From: Spirochaetaceae bacterium
Lineage (GTDB): Bacteria; Spirochaetota; Spirochaetia; DSM-27196; Salinispiraceae
DNA length: 11,680 nt
Reading direction: 5' to 3'
NCBI GenBank assembly: GCA_007129335.1
Contig: SKVS01000080.1
Location: 1 to 11,680 of the forward strand
Position 1 is the first letter of the stretch. Each line of letters opens with the position of its first letter. Positions 1 through 6,973 of this stretch are shown piece by piece. A program made the translations under genes and the position numbers. Below the pieces are notes generated by a model. The model saw nothing but the letters and a program-made list of their open reading frames with translations. It was not told the DNA's origin and ran no database searches.

Positions 1-347
1 CTCGAGACATTCCCCAAACCAACCATTGGACTCTCCCAGAGGAGGAAGAGGCAAGCCATACCCAGACTCTTATTCTGGATGAGGCAAGACATTCAGCACT
101 CATGAATGGAAAATCCCTGGATTTGACCGGAGCTGAATGGAAAATCCTTTCCTACCTGTCCCAACACCGAGGAATGGTCCTCAGTCGGGACCGGATCCTC
201 GGTGCCTGTCTGGACTACATTGCCGAAGGATCTGAGCGAACCGTTGATACCCACATTAAAAACCTCCGGTCAAAGCTGGGATCTCCGAATTGGATACAAA
301 CTGTTCGGGGCTTCGGCTATCGCTTTGAAGGGGTGAAAAATCAATGA
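1..347 (+). CDS. OmpR/PhoB-type response regulator, C-terminal DNA-binding part (5' end outside window)
   Basis: The frame is open from base 3, so the gene begins upstream of the window; the ATG at 102 is internal, not a real start. What remains is a linker rich in Glu (PEEEEA) followed by a complete winged-helix output domain. The pattern L-T-x-x-E-W-K-I-L-x-x-L, then G-x-V-L-S-R-x-x-I-L, then R-T-V-D-T-H-I-K-N-L-R-x-K-L and the terminal V-R-G-F-G-Y-R-F is the classic OmpR/PhoB recognition-helix and wing signature. The phosphoacceptor receiver domain is not visible. The stop overlaps the start of the downstream histidine kinase by 4 nt, so the two form a cognate two-component pair. It should bind DNA as a dimer after phosphorylation by that kinase. 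The regulon is unknown; the co-transcribed dehydrogenase downstream is a possible target. Confidence 0.93.
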   Translation, partial: RDIPQTNHWTLPEEEEASHTQTLILDEARHSALMNGKSLDLTGAEWKILSYLSQHRGMVLSRDRILGACLDYIAEGSERTVDTHIKNLRSKLGSPNWIQTVRGFGYRFEGVKNQ

Positions 348-1657
348 AAACCCTTTTTGCCCGGATTGTCCTATCATTCACATTGACCCTGGTTATGCTG
401 GTATCGGTGCTCGGTACAGTGCTCTTCATTGGTTACCATCGATCCACTGCAATTTGGAGTGAGAGTCGTATTGGGGCAATTCAAGCTTATGCTGAAGAGT
501 TTTTTCTGGATTTCGCTGGATTACAAAGACCATCTGAACCCATACCAGTAGAGAACTTCACCATGGATGTACCCCTGTTTCTCTACGACATAAACCGGGT
601 ACTGGTGGCAACAAACAGAGGAACCAGTCGACACCGGGGACAGGGAACAGAAAATCTGGAACCGGTGTATATCGACTCCAGACTCGCGGGGTACTATGCT
701 GCCGGAACAACTCAATTCAGAAACGATGCTTCGAATGTAGCATTTTTAAACACCCTGGTTTCCGCATTGGTTTTTGGTTCAATCGCCGCTTTACTAATCG
801 GCATCGGCGCTGGAATTTTTCTCTCCCGCAGTTTGGTTAAACCCGCAAACCTGGTAAGTGAAGGAATCGACACCTTTGCCCGAGGCAACCTCGCCCATAG
901 AATTCCCGAAACCGGAACCCGGGAAATTGCCAGAATTGCCCAGGCAGCCAACATTATGGCCCAACGGTTGTCCCGGGAGCGGGAAATAAGATCCCAATGG
1001 GCTCAGGACATAACCCACGACCTGCGAACCCCCGTTGCATCTATAAAAGTCCGTTTGGAAGCCTTCCTCGATGGAGTGTTCGAACCCACCTCCGAACGGA
1101 TAAAGAGCGTTCAGGAAGAGCTTGGACGTATGGAGGATTTAATCGCCGATCTGGAAGAATTAACCCGTCTGGAAACTCCGGAACTTGTTCTGGATATTCA
1201 GCCGATTGATTTGGCTTCCTTCATGGACAGTCTGGAAAAGCGGTTTGCTTCCCAGAGCCAGGCAAGAAATCTTACAATCCAATGCTCAGGGCCCAAGTTG
1301 CTCATCCACGGAGATGAACCCCTGTTGTATCGTGCAGTATCGAACTTGGTTTCTAATGCCGTATCCTATTCGTTTACCCACACGGTCATTGCTATTCAGT
1401 GGGGCCAAACATCACCAAAGGAATACCAAATTTCGGTCTCAAATACCGGCCCAGTCCTTACCGAAGAACAGCAGGAGAAAATCTTCACCCGGCTGTACCG
1501 GACTGACAACGGCAGAACCAGCCCTGGTTCCGGACTCGGACTGACCATAACCCAGCAAATTGTCACCCTTCACGGTGGTACCATCACTGTCAAAAGCAGT
1601 TCATCAGCGGGAACAGTATTTTCCCTTACCCTTCCGGTACATTTTTCAGTATCCTAA
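344..1657 (+). CDS. Membrane sensor histidine kinase (HAMP, HisKA, HATPase_c)
   Basis: This 437-aa protein has the standard layout of a class I sensor kinase. A first membrane helix lies at about residues 8-30 and an extracytoplasmic sensor segment of only about 100 residues follows. The second helix is at about 134-160, a HAMP linker at about 161-213, and the dimerisation/phosphoacceptor helix carries the H-box DITHDLRTP with His225. The ATP-binding domain has the N-box around N334-N338 (SNLVSNAV), a G1 box written SNTGP (366-370) in place of the usual DNGxG, and a clear G2 box GSGLGL (395-400). It should autophosphorylate His225 and pass the phosphate to the upstream-encoded regulator, with which it overlaps by ATGA. 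The ligand is not deducible, because the sensor segment resembles no domain I recognise. Asn for Asp in the G1 box occurs in other kinases and does not by itself imply inactivity. Confidence 0.93.
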   Translation: MKTLFARIVLSFTLTLVMLVSVLGTVLFIGYHRSTAIWSESRIGAIQAYAEEFFLDFAGLQRPSEPIPVENFTMDVPLFLYDINRVLVATNRGTSRHRGQGTENLEPVYIDSRLAGYYAAGTTQFRNDASNVAFLNTLVSALVFGSIAALLIGIGAGIFLSRSLVKPANLVSEGIDTFARGNLAHRIPETGTREIARIAQAANIMAQRLSREREIRSQWAQDITHDLRTPVASIKVRLEAFLDGVFEPTSERIKSVQEELGRMEDLIADLEELTRLETPELVLDIQPIDLASFMDSLEKRFASQSQARNLTIQCSGPKLLIHGDEPLLYRAVSNLVSNAVSYSFTHTVIAIQWGQTSPKEYQISVSNTGPVLTEEQQEKIFTRLYRTDNGRTSPGSGLGLTITQQIVTLHGGTITVKSSSSAGTVFSLTLPVHFSVS

Positions 1658-1661
1658 TCCC

Positions 1662-2594
1662 ATGGAAAAGAAAACCGCTGTAGTAACCGGAGCAAATTCC
1701 GGAATTGGATTTGAAATGACCAAGCACCTGGTCGGACAGGGCTGGCAGGTAGCAATGGTATGCAGAAACCTCGAACGGGGAACTGCGGCCCGGGAAACCA
1801 TTCTTAGTCAATATTCGGTGAACAACCAACACAGCCCCCAGGAGCTGAAACTGTTCATTGCCGATTTGAGCCTTGAGCAGGACTGCCTGAGGGTTGCCCG
1901 GGAAATTCAAGACTGGTCCCCGAACCTCCACGTGCTCATCAACAATGCTGGAGGATACTTTGCCCGGAAACAAATGACCTCCGAGGGCATAGAATATACC
2001 ACCGCCTTGAATCACCTGGGATATTACCGCTTAACCCTGGCTCTATTACCGCTGCTTCAAAGTACGGCAGCGGCACTGGAATCTGATAATGAGGCCTCTG
2101 CTCCCGTGCGGGTTGTAAATGTTTCATCGGGTGCACACCGAATGGGAAAAATTGTTGTAGATCAGCTGGATAATCCAACAAAATACCGGGCGTTCAAGAT
2201 TTACGGAGACAGTAAACTGGCCAACATTTACTTTACCCGGGAATTAGCTAAACGGTTAGAGGCGGGAAATCGGAATAACGGCACTGATACCCCCCAAATT
2301 GCTGTGAACTGCTTTCATCCGGGTTTTGTCCGCACAAACTTCGGCAAACAGGAAGCCCATACCACAGGAAGCAGAATTTTTTCCTGGCTCATGTCCAAGT
2401 TTGCAATTACTCCGGAACAGGGGGCGCAAACGGGTATTTGGCTGGCAACTTCCCCTGGAGCAGCCAAGCTGAACGGAACCTACTGTTATAAATCAGAACC
2501 GGTAAACACCACAGCGGGCGTTATTAAGGAAGAGGATCAGAAAGCCCTGTGGGAATGGAGCAAGACAAAAAGTCCGGGAACCCCAGTTCTTTGA
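1662..2594 (+). CDS. Short-chain dehydrogenase/reductase (retinol-dehydrogenase-like SDR)
   Basis: A 310-aa NAD(P)-dependent oxidoreductase with a Rossmann fold. It shows the dinucleotide-binding TGANSGIG (9-16), an acidic DLS after strand 4 (69-71), NNAG (94-97), the catalytic Ser in VVNVSSGAH (155/156) and the Y-x-x-x-K pair Y181/K185. The Arg35 region after strand 2 (CRN) suggests NADP(H) preference. Length and motifs resemble the retinol dehydrogenase/WW-oxidoreductase-like branch, larger than the 250-aa classical SDRs. The substrate cannot be told from sequence. The frame is open further upstream, to an ATG at 1560, but that start would lie inside the kinase and precede the Rossmann fold by unrelated residues, so 1662 is chosen. 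It begins 4 nt after the kinase stop with no convincing ribosome binding site, so translation is probably coupled. Co-transcription with the two-component pair is inferred. Confidence 0.88.
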   Translation: MEKKTAVVTGANSGIGFEMTKHLVGQGWQVAMVCRNLERGTAARETILSQYSVNNQHSPQELKLFIADLSLEQDCLRVAREIQDWSPNLHVLINNAGGYFARKQMTSEGIEYTTALNHLGYYRLTLALLPLLQSTAAALESDNEASAPVRVVNVSSGAHRMGKIVVDQLDNPTKYRAFKIYGDSKLANIYFTRELAKRLEAGNRNNGTDTPQIAVNCFHPGFVRTNFGKQEAHTTGSRIFSWLMSKFAITPEQGAQTGIWLATSPGAAKLNGTYCYKSEPVNTTAGVIKEEDQKALWEWSKTKSPGTPVL

Positions 2595-2645
2595 TTAACA
2601 GCTTGAGCTGAATAATGAAGCTGGCTCCGGTTCTTCAACCCTTTT
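2595..2645. terminator. Convergent intergenic strip, possible weak terminator
   Basis: These 51 bases separate the convergent SDR and HAD-IB genes. On the + strand a small hairpin, GGTT-CTTC-AACC (2629-2640), is followed by CTTTTTC, the nearest thing to a rho-independent terminator for the upstream + operon. Another possible pairing is CAGCTT (2599-2604) with AAGCTG (2618-2623). Both stems are short. No equally good T-tract is seen for the - strand operon, so termination may be partly rho-dependent. This is a weak call. Confidence 0.25.
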
Positions 2646-3308
2646 TCACACGGTAAATTTTACAACTTCCCAACCGCGTTTTTTTGCCTGACGCTTGAGC
2701 TTGTAATCGGGGTTTACAGCGATTGGCCGTCCGACCTCCTCTAATAAGGGAAGGTCATGAATGCTGTCTGAAAAGAATGCACAGTTCTCTAAAGGAATGT
2801 TGTGCTCCTGGGCCATACGTCGGCATTCATTTCGCTTTTCCGGACCGAAGGTCAGGTGTTCAATAACTCCCGTGGTTATTCCATTAATTATTTCGAACCG
2901 GGTGGAAATAACATGGTCTGCTTTGAGCTCCCTGGCCAGAGGTTCTACGATAAAATCGAAGGATGAGGTTGCAAATACTATGGTGTACCCCTCGTCCCGC
3001 ATATTCTGAACCCATTGGCGGGCACCGGGGTAAATGCGTTTTTCTGCATACCATCCGAAAGCAGTCTCGGCAATTTGCTTTAATTCGTCGAAGGGAACTC
3101 CCTCCAGGAGGGGTACCGAAGTTGGAACCCTGTTCGGACCAAAACTCTTAACCGGTCCGTAGCGGTAGAGAAAAATATAAAAGGGCAGAGAAAGAATATT
3201 GCGGCGGCGTAACACCCCCTGGCGTACCGCCTCTATGGCAAACCAGGTGCCGGTCGCCCCCTGGGTTATGGTATGGTCAACATCGAAAAAAGCTATTTTA
3301 TCGGTCAT
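2646..3308 (-). CDS. HAD-IB family phosphatase (SerB/CicA-like)
   Basis: A 220-aa haloacid-dehalogenase superfamily phosphatase of subclass IB. All four HAD motifs are present: DVDHT with nucleophile D9 and acid/base D11; the motif II Ser in ATSS (115/116); motif III K158 in GPEKRNE; motif IV SDSIHDLPLL with D181 and D185. The helical cap lies between motifs I and II, as in phosphoserine phosphatase. The frame is open up to 3392, but those 28 extra residues overlap the acyltransferase gene and precede the fold. The ATG at 3308 has a GAGG ribosome binding site 4 nt upstream and overlaps the previous stop by ATGA, so it is chosen. HAD-IB proteins are often encoded next to, or fused with, PlsC-type acyltransferases. 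A role in lysophospholipid or phosphatidate dephosphorylation is therefore plausible here, but the substrate is inferred only from context; phosphoserine is an alternative. Confidence 0.87.
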   Translation of the reverse strand: MTDKIAFFDVDHTITQGATGTWFAIEAVRQGVLRRRNILSLPFYIFLYRYGPVKSFGPNRVPTSVPLLEGVPFDELKQIAETAFGWYAEKRIYPGARQWVQNMRDEGYTIVFATSSFDFIVEPLARELKADHVISTRFEIINGITTGVIEHLTFGPEKRNECRRMAQEHNIPLENCAFFSDSIHDLPLLEEVGRPIAVNPDYKLKRQAKKRGWEVVKFTV

Positions 3309-4018
3309 AGGTCCTCGTATTTCACCAGTCGAATGGCGGATTCTTCTTGGGAATTCTGAAACAGTGTACCAGAATAAACTCCATGCTGCCATTCTGGCAA
3401 CACTAAGGCAATTCTTTTCATGATTTCATCGGCCATTTTTCGACGTTTTTCCCTGGTTGTTCCTGTTTTTGCAACAGAGGGGTCCCCGGATGCATCCAGA
3501 TAAAATGGCTGTCCTACCCTTATGTGGAACTTAGTACGTTTGAACCGTTTCATGTTTGTCCAGAAATCCTGGGCCCCCGTATGTCCCAGGGGAATAATGG
3601 GTGCGCCGGATCGCAGAGCAATGCTCACAACCCCCGGATGACCCTGCTGAAGGGTTCCTAGAGGATTTCGGGTGCCCTCGGGAGCAAGGACAAGGATTTT
3701 CCCCTGTTTCAAGGCCTCATGAGCCCGATCCAGAGCTGCACGATCCACCCCGTTACGGTTCAGGGGAATAGCTTCCCATACATTGCCCAGAAAAGCAAAA
3801 AGGGGATTATTCCAGGTTTCCTGCTTGGCAATTCCAATAGCCGGCCGGGGAAACAGGCAGGCATAAATGACCGGAGCATCGAGGAAGTTAATGTGGTTAA
3901 GTACGACAATTGCCGGGCCATTTTTGGGAACTTTTTCTAATTCCTGGGAATCAATGCGGCACAGTACCGAGAAAATGGCCCGTATTACCGGCGTAACCAG
4001 CCAGGCAGCCTTCTTCAT
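3305..4018 (-). CDS. PlsC-type 1-acyl-glycerol-3-phosphate acyltransferase
   Basis: A 237-aa membrane-associated acyltransferase of the PlsC/LPLAT family. It has the catalytic H-x4-D motif NHINFLD (H42, D47), the second block around GNVWEAIPLNR (78-88), the EGTR phosphate-binding motif (114-117) and the Pro-rich fourth block GAPIIPLG (138-145). The first 20 residues are hydrophobic and probably anchor it at the inner face of the membrane. It is expected to acylate lysophosphatidic acid to phosphatidic acid using acyl-ACP or acyl-CoA. Its start overlaps the stop of the lipid kinase (ATGA at 4015-4018) and its own stop overlaps the HAD-IB start in the same way, so the three genes are translationally coupled. 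The C-terminus after about residue 175 is poorly conserved in style and Lys/Arg-rich. The family assignment is firm; the exact acyl acceptor is not. Confidence 0.9.
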   Translation of the reverse strand: MKKAAWLVTPVIRAIFSVLCRIDSQELEKVPKNGPAIVVLNHINFLDAPVIYACLFPRPAIGIAKQETWNNPLFAFLGNVWEAIPLNRNGVDRAALDRAHEALKQGKILVLAPEGTRNPLGTLQQGHPGVVSIALRSGAPIIPLGHTGAQDFWTNMKRFKRTKFHIRVGQPFYLDASGDPSVAKTGTTREKRRKMADEIMKRIALVLPEWQHGVYSGTLFQNSQEESAIRLVKYEDL

Positions 4019-5043
4019 TGGGCCTTTCCATCCTGCTCTAAAGGCTCCTGAGGGAATTCAGCGCCTGGAGTAACTGGATTACCTGTTGTGGAAACAGCAT
4101 GTCGGGAACCTCGGAGCATGAGAGCCTGGGGCAGACACTCCACCTGCAGCTCTTTGCCATCGAGGCAAATGGTTTCTCCGTCGGCATGGCAGACCAGGGA
4201 TCCGGAGCGGGCTTGAATGGTGTAGTGGGGAGCCCGGTGTACCTGGACCTGGGGATGATCGGCCTGGGTGCCCTTAGTATACCGGACCATCAGATCGACC
4301 ATTGCCCGGCGATTCAAGTTTCCCGCTACACACATATCCAGGAGTCCATCGTCGGTTTTGGCATCGGGAGCCATAAAGAAAACCCCGCCCATTCGGGTTC
4401 CATTCATAATAGATATTTGGTGACTGGTGAGATCCAGCTTCTGACCGTTATAGTGAATTGATACATCCGGTGCAGGAGGATAAAGAGCAAAGGTTTTTAA
4501 TGCCCCAAAAACGTAGGCAAAAGAACCCTTGGCCCAGGTCATTTTAGATGCTTCAAGCCCAACCCGGGTGTCAAAACCAATGCCTATTCCATTGCCAAAA
4601 TACTTTCCCTGGGGATAATCCCCACCGGTTATTTTGCCCGCATCCATGGGACGGGATACCCCCGTTGCCAGCAAATCAATTGCTTCGCCCCAATCCCCCG
4701 GCACCCCAACACCGTGGGAAAAATCATTCCCCCTGCCCAGAGGAAGTACCGCAAAATGGGGAATCATCGAACCGTTCGCTTCTGCTTCCCGGACCTGCAG
4801 GAGCCCATTGAGCACCTCATTCGCTGTCCCGTCTCCACCGGCGGCTACCACAAGGGAGAAGCCTTCATCACCGGCTTTCTTAGCCAGCTGGAAGGCATGT
4901 CCGGGAGCCTCGGTGCGCTGCAGTAAAAAGGAAAGTCCTACCGAATGAAGCTTATTTTCCACATCCTGTTGCTGGGATGCAGCCCTGCCCTTGCCCGCAG
5001 TTGGATTATAAATAACAAGTGTTCGTGAATTTTTCTCTTTCAT
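4015..5043 (-). CDS. Diacylglycerol kinase family lipid kinase (DgkB/YegS-like)
   Basis: A soluble lipid kinase of about 342 aa. The N-terminal catalytic domain has NPTAGKG (13-19), the nucleotide-binding GGDGTANE (69-76) and the PLGRGNDF motif (101-108). A second, beta-rich domain contains YFGNGIGIGFD (148-158) and APDAKTDDGLLD (225-236), and the end has the HADGE motif (286-290). These features mark the DgkB/YegS/sphingosine-kinase fold, which phosphorylates diacylglycerol or a related lipid with ATP to give phosphatidic acid. The frame continues up to an ATG at 5124, but the extra 27 residues do not resemble the family. Starts at 5052 or 5043 place the first strand where the family expects it and leave room for a promoter; 5043, with GAGAG just upstream, is used. 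The last 25 residues or so, after RGSRH, look disordered. It is first in a coupled operon with PlsC and an HAD phosphatase. Confidence 0.88.
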   Translation of the reverse strand: MKEKNSRTLVIYNPTAGKGRAASQQQDVENKLHSVGLSFLLQRTEAPGHAFQLAKKAGDEGFSLVVAAGGDGTANEVLNGLLQVREAEANGSMIPHFAVLPLGRGNDFSHGVGVPGDWGEAIDLLATGVSRPMDAGKITGGDYPQGKYFGNGIGIGFDTRVGLEASKMTWAKGSFAYVFGALKTFALYPPAPDVSIHYNGQKLDLTSHQISIMNGTRMGGVFFMAPDAKTDDGLLDMCVAGNLNRRAMVDLMVRYTKGTQADHPQVQVHRAPHYTIQARSGSLVCHADGETICLDGKELQVECLPQALMLRGSRHAVSTTGNPVTPGAEFPQEPLEQDGKAQ

Positions 5044-5071
5044 GACTCTCATATACGCTAGTTCTTCCGTT

Positions 5072-5101
5072 TTGACCAGAAAAAAACTCCCAGTCTTGTA
5101 T
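5072..5101 (+). promoter_or_regulatory. Predicted sigma-70-like promoter of the osmolyte operon
   Basis: TTGACC at 5072-5077 (5 of 6 to the -35 consensus), an 18-nt spacer and TTGTAT at 5096-5101 (a poor but possible -10) face the phosphorylase gene. They would give a leader of about 35 nt. The A and T runs around them (5079-5087 and 5101-5108) are typical of promoter DNA. The site lies between divergent genes, so a regulator binding here could affect both. If the lipid kinase really started at 5124, this promoter would sit inside its coding sequence. Confidence 0.4.
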
Positions 5102-5131
5102 TTTTTTTCCTCAATCAGTACCATGAACCCC

Positions 5132-5137
5132 TAGGAG
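5132..5137 (+). promoter_or_regulatory. Ribosome binding site of the GH13 phosphorylase
   Basis: TAGGAG lies 6 nt before the ATG at 5144 and fixes this start. It overlaps a CCTAGG palindrome; read on the other strand, the same spot gives TAGGGG just before the ATG at 5124, which is why a longer lipid kinase cannot be fully excluded. Confidence 0.7.
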
Positions 5138-5143
5138 ACCGAC

Positions 5144-6973
5144 ATGGAAAAGGATATTTCCCCCTATGCCGGCTACCTCCAAGCCTTGTACCCTGGGGCT
5201 AACAGTGAGGAACTGGCCACAGATCTGCTTGCAGTCATTCAAACCTACCCCATGCCCAAACCTTCCGGGCACGGGAACACCCGCCTTCCCCTGAGTGAAA
5301 AGGACACCATTCTCATAACCTATGGAGACTCAATTCTTCCAGGACATCCCCCTGCTGATGTGCAGGCACGTCTTGGGGTAGGGGGAGGATATCCTGATAC
5401 TGGCAAAACGAGCGCCCCCCCACCATTAGCTTGCCTTCATCGGTTTGTGGAAACCTATGCTCACCGGGGATTCGGCGCAATTCATATTCTCCCCTTTAAC
5501 CCCTATACCTCGGACGATGGTTTTTCTGTAGTCGACTACTACCAGGTAAATCCCCGCCTGGGAACCTGGGACCATGTACAGGAATTAGGAAAAAACTACC
5601 GGATAATGGCAGATCTGGTGTTAAACCATTGTTCGGCCAAAAGCCCCTGGTTCAAGGCCTACCTGGAAGGAAACCGGAACTTCGACAAGTATTTTATTGA
5701 CCTTCCACCGGACACCGATGTTTCCCAGGTTGTTCGCCCCCGGACCCACCCCTTATTAACCGGATTCCCGGGAAAAACAACCGACGGAGAAAATGTAGAA
5801 CGCCATATTTGGACCACCTTCTCGGCTGACCAAGTTGACCTGAATTTCTCGAATCCCCGGGTCCTCCTGAAGATGGTAGATGCCCTGTTGTTCCTGATCA
5901 GCAAGGGCTGCGAAATAATCCGCCTGGATGCCATAGCCTATTTATGGAAGGAACTGGGCACCTCCTGCATTCACCACCCCAATACCCACCGGGTTGTTCA
6001 ACTCATGCGAACTATTTTGGACAACCATGCCCCCCATGCAGTCATCATTACCGAAACCAATGTACCCCACCGGGAAAACATCAGCTACTTCGGTAATGGG
6101 ATGAATGAAGCCCATATGATTTACCAGTTCTCCCTGCCGCCCCTTATACTTCATAGCTTCCTGACAGGATCTGCCCAAACCCTTAGTACCTGGGCAAAGA
6201 CCATTGAGGTAACCCCCTACACTACCTACTTGAATTTTGCCTCCAGCCACGATGGCATCGGCATGACCCCGACCCACGGAATCTTAAGTCAACAGGAACA
6301 GGATAATCTGGTTCAATCGGTTCTGGATCGGGGAGGCAAGGTTAACTACAAGGCCACAAGCGAAGGGCCTATTCCCTACGAACTGAATACCACATTCTTC
6401 TCCGCAGTATGTGAACCCTCTCTTCCAGAACAGGACAGGGTCCAAAAATTCCTGGCAAGCCAATCCATTCTGTGTATTTTGCCGGGCGTCCCAGCCCTAT
6501 ACATTCACAGCCTCCTGGGCAGCCAAAACTTTACCGAGGGCCTGGAACTGACCGGAGCAAACCGTGCCCTGAATCGGGAAAAACTCTTTCTTGCAGAACT
6601 GGAAGAACAGCTGGCAAATCCTGAACACCTGCGAACAAAAATCCTGACCGGAATTCTGAACATGCTGGAAATCCGCCGTTCTTCCCCGGCCTTTGGACCC
6701 ACTGTTCCCCACATTATTCTGGATGTGAATAATCCGAGCATTTTTGCGGTTCAACGGAGCACTGGCAAGCGGGGAGAAACCATTGTGGCCCTGGTCAATA
6801 CAAAAGGAAGTGACCAAACCTGTACCCTGAACCACAACGAAACACCCAAATATCAGGATCTGCTTACCAAGACCATCTATGAATCCCGGGAACTTGTTCT
6901 GGGGCCCTGGCAGTACCTGTGGCTGGTACCTGCAGAGGATTCAACCAATACCCACCCCAAGGAGCAACCATGA
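5144..6973 (+). CDS. GH13_18 sucrose-phosphorylase-like enzyme, probable glucosylglycerate phosphorylase
   Basis: A 609-aa cytoplasmic GH13 enzyme of the sucrose phosphorylase subfamily. It shows ITYGDSI (58-64), HILPFNPYTSDDGFSVVDY (114-132), DLVLNH (157-162), the nucleophile D262 in IIRLDAIAY, the acid/base E304 in ITETNVPH and the transition-state Asp D370 in SSHDGIG. The stretch TETNVPHRENISYFG followed by EAHMIYQFSLPP fits the glucosylglycerate phosphorylase/YcjM-type branch better than true sucrose phosphorylases. The predicted reaction is glucosylglycerate plus phosphate to glucose-1-phosphate plus glycerate. The neighbouring gpgS strongly supports this substrate, but specificity is inferred. 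A Gly/Pro-rich segment at about residues 70-95 looks like an insertion compared with the family, where the ITYGD strand runs quickly into PLATLHRF. It is the first gene of the operon; its stop overlaps the next start by ATGA. Confidence 0.88.
   Translation: MEKDISPYAGYLQALYPGANSEELATDLLAVIQTYPMPKPSGHGNTRLPLSEKDTILITYGDSILPGHPPADVQARLGVGGGYPDTGKTSAPPPLACLHRFVETYAHRGFGAIHILPFNPYTSDDGFSVVDYYQVNPRLGTWDHVQELGKNYRIMADLVLNHCSAKSPWFKAYLEGNRNFDKYFIDLPPDTDVSQVVRPRTHPLLTGFPGKTTDGENVERHIWTTFSADQVDLNFSNPRVLLKMVDALLFLISKGCEIIRLDAIAYLWKELGTSCIHHPNTHRVVQLMRTILDNHAPHAVIITETNVPHRENISYFGNGMNEAHMIYQFSLPPLILHSFLTGSAQTLSTWAKTIEVTPYTTYLNFASSHDGIGMTPTHGILSQQEQDNLVQSVLDRGGKVNYKATSEGPIPYELNTTFFSAVCEPSLPEQDRVQKFLASQSILCILPGVPALYIHSLLGSQNFTEGLELTGANRALNREKLFLAELEEQLANPEHLRTKILTGILNMLEIRRSSPAFGPTVPHIILDVNNPSIFAVQRSTGKRGETIVALVNTKGSDQTCTLNHNETPKYQDLLTKTIYESRELVLGPWQYLWLVPAEDSTNTHPKEQP
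5375..5424 (+). repeat. G-run/C-run inverted repeat inside the phosphorylase gene
   Basis: A G-rich arm (GGGGTAGGGGG, 5375-5385) is followed by the palindrome AGGATATCCT (5386-5395). A C-rich arm (CGCCCCCCCACC, 5413-5424) follows and can pair imperfectly with the first arm. The segment encodes the Gly/Pro-rich stretch GVGGGYPDTGKTSAPPP, which has no obvious counterpart in relatives I know. It stays in frame. Confidence 0.5.
6959..6964 (+). promoter_or_regulatory. Ribosome binding site deciding the M20-like start
   Basis: AAGGAG ends 5 nt before the ATG at 6970. An in-frame ATG at 6919 has no such site and would add 17 residues read from inside the phosphorylase, so 6970 is the better start. 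Confidence 0.75.

Noticed and set aside
1560..1661. Longer N-terminus for the SDR
   Set aside because: The extra 34 residues are read out of frame through the kinase ATP-binding domain, and the Rossmann fold begins right after the ATG at 1662.
2595..2645. Strong bidirectional terminator between the convergent operons
   Set aside because: Only 4-6-bp stems are found, with a T-run on one strand, so only a weak call was made.
3135..3159. CGGACC...GGTCCG inverted repeat within the HAD-IB gene
   Set aside because: The arms are only 6 bp and encode two ordinary Gly-Pro repeats in the protein; likely coincidence.
3309..3392. Longer N-terminus for the HAD-IB protein
   Set aside because: The extension overlaps the acyltransferase end and precedes motif I by unrelated sequence; the ATG at 3308 has a ribosome binding site and ATGA coupling.
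4548..4948. Overlapping + strand open frames opposite the lipid kinase
   Set aside because: They are Pro/Ser/Cys-rich, mutually overlapping and antisense to conserved kinase motifs; no ribosome binding site or domain supports them.
5144..6973. Plain sucrose phosphorylase
   Set aside because: The acid/base region TETNVPHRENISYFG and the gpgS neighbour fit the glucosylglycerate branch better; kept as an alternative specificity only.
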